Source: JBEAOO01 sp041164825 (GTDB lineage: Bacteria > Pseudomonadota > Gammaproteobacteria > Burkholderiales > Burkholderiaceae_C). From it: a stretch of 9,475 nt of DNA. Below, piece after piece: positions 5,836 through 9,475 of this stretch; position 1 is the stretch's first letter; the number at the start of each line of letters is the position of its first letter. Position numbers and translations under genes: made by a program. The notes under the pieces were generated by a model. It ran no database searches. It had not been told where the DNA came from and saw only the letters and a list, made by a program, of their open reading frames with translations. The stretch spans positions 1 through 9,475 of the forward strand of contig JBEAOO010000204.1 of NCBI GenBank assembly GCA_041164825.1. Direction: 5' to 3'.

Positions 5836-6641
5836 TGGCCTTGCCTGCTCCAGATCTGATGCCCGCGCCGCCGGTGGATGCCTCGCGTCGCCACGCGCTC
5901 TGGGCCGCGCTCGGTGTGCTGGCGCTGGTGGTGGCCAGTTTCGTGTCGCTCGACCTGCGCTGGGCCGAGTTTTTGGGCGCAGGCGCGATGGCCAAGATGG
6001 GCGAGTTTGTGCGCAGCTTTGTGCCACCCGAGACCACGCCGGCCTTTGTGCGCAAGGTGGCCGGCGCCACGCTGGAGACGCTGGCCATGTCGCTGCTGGG
6101 CACGCTGCTCGCTGCCTTGGCGGGCCTGCTGTTGGCGCTGCCTGCCGCCAGTCGCCACGTGGCCGTGCGCGGGCCGGCGCGGCTGCTGCTCAACGCGCTG
6201 CGCTCGGTGCCCGAGCTGGTGTGGGCGGCGCTGCTGCTGGTGAGCGCGGGCCTGGGGCCGTTTCCCGGCACGCTGGCACTGGCGCTGCACACCAGTGGTG
6301 TGCTCGGCCGCTTGTTCGCCGAGAGCATTGAAAACGCGGCGCCCGAACCTGCACTGGCCCTGCGCGTGCGCGGTGTGCCGGCCGCGCAGGTGTTCTTGTT
6401 CGCCACGCTGCCGCAAATCACGCCGCAGCTGCTCTCCTACAGCCTCTACCGCTGGGAGAACAACATCCGCGCTGCGGCGGTGCTGGGCGTGGTCGGCGCG
6501 GGCGGGCTGGGTCAGATGCTGAGCTACCACCTGAGCCTGTTCCAGATGCACGAGACCAGCACCGTGCTGATCGCGATGGTGGCCTTGGTGGCGCTGGTGG
6601 ATGGGCTCAGCGTGGCGGCGCGGCGGGTGCTGGGGCGTTGA
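5835..6641 (+). CDS. ABC transporter permease, PhnE-like (second)
   Basis: This is the second membrane subunit of the importer, with 268 residues. Hydrophobic segments lie at about 21-38, 78-104, 118-138, 143-160, 212-227 and 243-260, with an EAA-type loop at about 163-194. It repeats the family motifs LRSVPELVWA (122-131), YRWE (205-208) and VGAGGLGQML (220-229). The frame is open further upstream to 5418, but that part lies over the first permease in a different frame. The ATG at 5835 shares one base with the preceding TGA, and a GGGATGG purine run a few bases before it can act as a ribosome-binding site. This is the last gene of the operon. No intrinsic terminator is seen before the convergent amiC. 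Confidence 0.92.
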   Translation: MALPAPDLMPAPPVDASRRHALWAALGVLALVVASFVSLDLRWAEFLGAGAMAKMGEFVRSFVPPETTPAFVRKVAGATLETLAMSLLGTLLAALAGLLLALPAASRHVAVRGPARLLLNALRSVPELVWAALLLVSAGLGPFPGTLALALHTSGVLGRLFAESIENAAPEPALALRVRGVPAAQVFLFATLPQITPQLLSYSLYRWENNIRAAAVLGVVGAGGLGQMLSYHLSLFQMHETSTVLIAMVALVALVDGLSVAARRVLGR

Positions 6642-6724
6642 ACTCGCAGGCGCGAACGCTCCACCCTCAGCACTCAGCACTCAACGTCCAGCGCTCAGCC
6701 CAAAGCGCACCAACTCGCCAAGCC
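6642..6724. other. Convergent intergenic gap with low-complexity repeats
   Basis: This 83-bp gap separates the importer operon from the amiC 3' end. The plus strand carries loose 7-8 base repeats of the form CTCAGCA / CTCAACG / CTCAGCC between about 6665 and 6702. The 15-mer at 6647-6661 is identical to 950-964. I see no stable hairpin followed by T residues for either convergent transcript. Confidence 0.45.
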
Positions 6725-8149
6725 TCACAACGACCGTTGCCGATTCGCCAGCGGCGGGTTCTTGGCAAAGTAGCGGCCAATGCCGGTGCTCAGCGCCGTC
6801 ACCAGTTGCGCCTGGTAATCGGGGTCGCGCAGCTTGGATTCTTCGCCCGGGTTGGAGATGAACGCGGTCTCGACCAGGATGGACGGGATGTCGGGCGCCT
6901 TGAGCACCGCAAAACTCGCCTGCTCGACCTTGCCTTTGTGCAACTGGCCGACACGGCCAATCTGGCCCAGCACTTCTTTGCCGAGTTGCAGGCTGTCTTT
7001 GATTTGCGCTGTGGTGCTCATGTCGAGCAGGGCGCGGGCGATGGCCGGGTCTTTGGCGCCGAGGTTCACGCCACCCACCAAGTCGGCGGCGTTTTCGCGC
7101 TGCGCCATCCAGCGTGCGGCGGTGCTGCTGGCGCCGCCTTGCGAGAGCGCAAACACCGACGCGCCGCGCGCCTCGGGCGTGAAAAACGCATCGGCGTGGA
7201 TGCTCACAAACAGGTCGGCCTGCACACGCCGCGCCTTGCGCACGCGCTCGCCCAGCGGCACAAAGAAGTCGCCATCGCGCGTGAGCATGGCGCGCATGCC
7301 GGGGCGGGCGTTGAGCGCGTCGCGCAGCTTCAGCGCCACGGCCAGCACCACGTCTTTTTCGCGCAGGCCGCTGGGGCCCACGGCGCCGGGGTCTTCGCCG
7401 CCATGGCCGGGGTCGAGGGCCACGACGATCAATCGGTTGACGCTGTTTTGCACGGCCGGCGGCACGTCTTCGGGCGCTGGCGTTTGCTGCGGCGCTGCCG
7501 TGGCGGTAGGCTTGCCACTGCCGCTGGCCACGCGCGTTGCGGGCTTGGCCTTGAGCGGCGCGTTGCTGGCCGCAGGCGCAGGCAGCGGCGGCACATTCAT
7601 GCGGCCGATGAACTCGCCGAGCGCGTCTTGCACCGATTGCGCGGCCTGCTGCTCGGCGGCCTCTTTGTCGCGGATCAGCGCCAGCAGCGGGTCGTGTTCT
7701 TGCGTGGGGTAGAGGTCAAACACCAGCCGGTGCTGGTAGGCGGCAATGGGCGTGAGCGCAAACTGCTGCGGCGCAATCGGCTGCTTCAAATCGACCACCA
7801 GGCGCACGATGCGCGGCTGGTTTTGGCCGACGCGGATGCCGGCGATGTAGGGGTCGTCCGCGCGCACCTTGCCCACCAGCTCGCGCAGCGCGGGGCTCAG
7901 CTCCAGGCCCTCCACGTCAATCACCAAACGCGGCGGGTTGTCGGCAAAAAAGTGGTCGGCCTTGAGCGCCGTGTCGGATTCGAGCGTGACCCGCGTGTAG
8001 TCGGCCGCCGGCCACACGCGCACCGCCACGATGCTGGCGCCCCAGGCGATGTCGGCCGCACCCAGTGTGAGCGCCAGTGCACCCATCTGGCGCAAGGCCG
8101 AACGGCGCGTGGGTGGCGTGGGCACGCAGAGGGCGCGAGGGCGGTTCAC
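6725..8149 (-). CDS. amiC: N-acetylmuramoyl-L-alanine amidase with AMIN domain, Tat-exported
   Basis: This periplasmic zinc amidase cleaves the bond between N-acetylmuramic acid and the stem peptide, splitting septal peptidoglycan during cell separation. The 474-residue product begins with a twin-arginine signal (TRRSALRQ, residues 14-21, then a hydrophobic stretch to about 37), matching E. coli AmiC, which is Tat-exported. An AMIN peptidoglycan-targeting domain spans about 40-148, an Ala/Pro/Thr-rich linker about 185-235, and the Amidase_3 domain about 240-460. Zinc and catalytic residues are visible as His249 (DPGHGG), Glu264 (REKD), His318 (SIHAD) and Glu427 (VETAF). The roughly 330-405 insertion matches the self-inhibitory segment of amidases activated by EnvC/NlpD-type proteins. 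The GTG start overlaps the tsaE stop, and a tsaE-amidase pairing is also found in E. coli (tsaE-amiB). AmiB or AmiA naming is possible, but the domain plan fits AmiC. Confidence 0.95.
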   Translation of the reverse strand: MNRPRALCVPTPPTRRSALRQMGALALTLGAADIAWGASIVAVRVWPAADYTRVTLESDTALKADHFFADNPPRLVIDVEGLELSPALRELVGKVRADDPYIAGIRVGQNQPRIVRLVVDLKQPIAPQQFALTPIAAYQHRLVFDLYPTQEHDPLLALIRDKEAAEQQAAQSVQDALGEFIGRMNVPPLPAPAASNAPLKAKPATRVASGSGKPTATAAPQQTPAPEDVPPAVQNSVNRLIVVALDPGHGGEDPGAVGPSGLREKDVVLAVALKLRDALNARPGMRAMLTRDGDFFVPLGERVRKARRVQADLFVSIHADAFFTPEARGASVFALSQGGASSTAARWMAQRENAADLVGGVNLGAKDPAIARALLDMSTTAQIKDSLQLGKEVLGQIGRVGQLHKGKVEQASFAVLKAPDIPSILVETAFISNPGEESKLRDPDYQAQLVTALSTGIGRYFAKNPPLANRQRSL

Positions 8150-8643
8150 GACAGCAGCTCCAGGCCGCGCGGCGTCAAGGCCTCAAACAGCGCGCCGCGG
8201 CTGTCTTCCGCGCCATCCACGTCCAGCGGGTTGAGGGTGATGCTCAGGTCGGGCACCGGCAGCAGACCCGCTGCCTTCTCGGGCCACTCGGCCAGCTTGA
8301 GCCCGGGCTGCGCGTAGACATCGCGGAAGCCCGCGTCTTCAAACTCCTGCGGGTCGTTGAAGCGGTAGAAGTCAAAGTGCCAGGCGGGCAGGCCCCCGTC
8401 CGGCAAGGGATAGGTCTCCATCACCGCATAGGTGGGGCTCTTGATGCGGCCCGTCACACCCAGGGCTTGCAGCAGGTGGCGGGTGAAGGTGGTTTTGCCC
8501 GCGCCCAGCGTGCCGTGCAGCTCGATCACCGCTTGGCGCAGGGCCGGGCGCGCGGCCAAAGCCTGCGCAGCGGCGGCGCACGCAGCCTCGTCGGCCCAGT
8601 GTTGCTGGCGGCTTTCTAGAATCGCTGGATGAGCGTGGTGCAA
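8146..8643 (-). CDS. tsaE: tRNA t6A37 biosynthesis ATPase TsaE
   Basis: TsaE is the ATPase that works with TsaB, TsaC and TsaD to make N6-threonylcarbamoyladenosine at tRNA position 37, next to the anticodon. With the start chosen here the product has 165 residues (E. coli 153). Walker A is GTLGAGKTT (44-52), followed by the switch motif KSPTY (68-72), HFDFYR (89-94) and EWPE (119-122), all characteristic. No ATG lies in a plausible place. The TTG at 8643-8641 is preferred because it keeps the conserved DEAA segment and has an AGGA eight bases upstream (8652-8655 on the plus strand). The frame stays open much further upstream, but that part lies across queG and has no homology. This start puts the first 15 bases inside the divergent queG. 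The stop overlaps the amiC start by four bases. Confidence 0.93.
   Translation of the reverse strand: MHHAHPAILESRQQHWADEAACAAAAQALAARPALRQAVIELHGTLGAGKTTFTRHLLQALGVTGRIKSPTYAVMETYPLPDGGLPAWHFDFYRFNDPQEFEDAGFRDVYAQPGLKLAEWPEKAAGLLPVPDLSITLNPLDVDGAEDSRGALFEALTPRGLELLS
8617..8622 (+). promoter_or_regulatory. Possible -10 box for queG (TAGAAT)
   Basis: TAGAAT lies six bases before the queG ATG and matches a sigma-70 -10 hexamer at five of six positions. If used, transcription would start at or next to the ATG, giving a leaderless or nearly leaderless message. No good -35 element stands about 17 bases upstream, and the site is inside tsaE coding sequence, so the call is tentative. Confidence 0.3.
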
Positions 8644-9475
8644 AACGGTGGTCCTGAGGGCAGTGGTGGTGAAGCGGGCGAAGCCCTGCTGCGGCAGCTG
8701 CGTGCCTGGGCCGCCGTGCTCGGATTTTCCCAGATCGGCGTGGCCGATGTGGATTTGCGCAGCGCCGAGCCGGGTTTGATGGCCTGGTTGGCCCAGGGGT
8801 TCCATGGCGAGATGGGCTACATGGCCCAGCACGGGCTCAAACGCGCGCGCCCGGCCGAGCTGGTGCCGGGCACGGTGCGGGTGATCACGGCGCGCATGAA
8901 CTACCTGCCTGCGGCCACGCCGGACGGTTGGCAGGCCGTGGAATGGCAGCGCCTGGACACGCCCGGCGCCGCAGCGGTGTCGATCTATGCCCGCGGCCGG
9001 GATTACCACAAGGTGTTGCGCAACCGCCTGCAAAAGCTGGCTGAGCAACTCGCTGCCGCCGTGGGCCCGCTCGGCCACCGTGTGTTCACTGATTCGGCCC
9101 CGGTGCTGGAGGTGGAGCTGGCCAGCCGCAGCGGCATCGGCTGGCGCGGCAAACACACGCTCACGCTCAGCCGCGATGCGGGCTCCACCTTTTTTCTCGG
9201 CGAGATTTATGTGGACCTGGCGCTGCCGCTGACCGCGCCCGAGGCCCCGCACTGCGGCAGCTGCAGCGCCTGCATCGATGTGTGCCCCACACAAGCCATC
9301 GTCGCGCCCTACCGGGTGGACGCGCGCCGCTGCATCAGCTACCTCACCATCGAGCACGACGGGCCCATCCCGGTCGAGTTTCGCGCGGCCATCGGCAACC
9401 GCATTTACGGCTGCGACGACTGCCAGCTCGCCTGTCCCTGGAACAAATTTGCCCAACGCAGCACGCTGCCCGACT
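8629..9475 (+). CDS. queG: Epoxyqueuosine reductase (3' end outside the window)
   Basis: QueG is the cytoplasmic cobalamin-dependent iron-sulfur enzyme that reduces epoxyqueuosine to queuosine at tRNA wobble position 34 (GUN anticodons). The window shows 282 residues of a family usually 350-390 long; the C-terminal part is cut by the window end, not broken. The conserved FTDSAPVLE motif contains the probable proton-donating Asp155. Two ferredoxin-like cysteine sets follow: Cys209, 212, 215 and 219 (CGSCSACIDVCP), and Cys235, 262, 265 and 269 (CDDCQLACPWNKF). The ATG at 8629 gives a short Gly-rich N-terminus before the conserved part. It lacks a clear Shine-Dalgarno sequence. queG diverges from tsaE-amiC. 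In E. coli queG likewise diverges from a cluster containing tsaE and an amidase, with nnr in between; no nnr is present here. Confidence 0.96.
   Translation, partial: MSVVQNGGPEGSGGEAGEALLRQLRAWAAVLGFSQIGVADVDLRSAEPGLMAWLAQGFHGEMGYMAQHGLKRARPAELVPGTVRVITARMNYLPAATPDGWQAVEWQRLDTPGAAAVSIYARGRDYHKVLRNRLQKLAEQLAAAVGPLGHRVFTDSAPVLEVELASRSGIGWRGKHTLTLSRDAGSTFFLGEIYVDLALPLTAPEAPHCGSCSACIDVCPTQAIVAPYRVDARRCISYLTIEHDGPIPVEFRAAIGNRIYGCDDCQLACPWNKFAQRSTLPD
8652..8655 (-). promoter_or_regulatory. Ribosome-binding site deciding the tsaE start
   Basis: Read on the minus strand this is AGGA, eight bases before the TTG at 8643. It is the only good Shine-Dalgarno match ahead of a possible start in this frame, and it supports the TTG. 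It lies within queG codons 8 and 9. Confidence 0.45.

Noticed and set aside
8644..9456. Long N-terminal extension of TsaE.
   Set aside because: This part is antisense to queG, whose cysteine motifs and homology are clear.

Overview
The window looks like chromosomal DNA from a betaproteobacterium of the order Burkholderiales, most likely family Comamonadaceae. This is inferred from very GC-rich third codon positions, protein sequences of that type, and the queG / tsaE-amiC neighbourhood. No genus is claimed.

Region 1 (1-1003) holds no gene I can recognise. It contains two inverted copies of a roughly 230-bp structured repeat (350-577 and 723-956). Each copy has terminal inverted repeats of about 41 bp and nested internal hairpins. 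Most differences between the copies in the paired arms are matched by the complementary change in the opposite arm. Short tandem and pyrimidine-rich repeats fill the remainder up to the 3' end of selD.

Region 2 (1004-6641) is a selenium locus. selD (selenophosphate synthetase, minus strand) and selU/mnmH (tRNA 2-selenouridine synthase, plus strand) diverge from a 92-bp gap. selU is followed without any gap by a complete ABC importer: a PhnD-like periplasmic binding protein, a PhnC-like ATPase and two PhnE-like permeases. All four junctions in this five-gene operon overlap by 1 or 4 bases. The context suggests that the importer brings in a selenium compound (selenate or selenite, or an organic form). 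SelD would then activate reduced selenium to selenophosphate, and SelU would place it at the wobble uridine of tRNAs. The transporter type resembles what public databases call a putative selenate ABC transporter; its substrate is not shown by the sequence.

Region 3 (6642-6724) is the short convergent gap between the importer operon and amiC.

Region 4 (6725-9475) has tsaE-amiC on the minus strand: the t6A tRNA-modification ATPase, then a Tat-exported cell-division amidase, with overlapping stop and start. Diverging from it is queG (epoxyqueuosine reductase), cut by the window end. The 5' ends of tsaE and queG appear to overlap. The window therefore carries three tRNA anticodon-loop modification genes: selU (position 34), queG (position 34) and tsaE (position 37).
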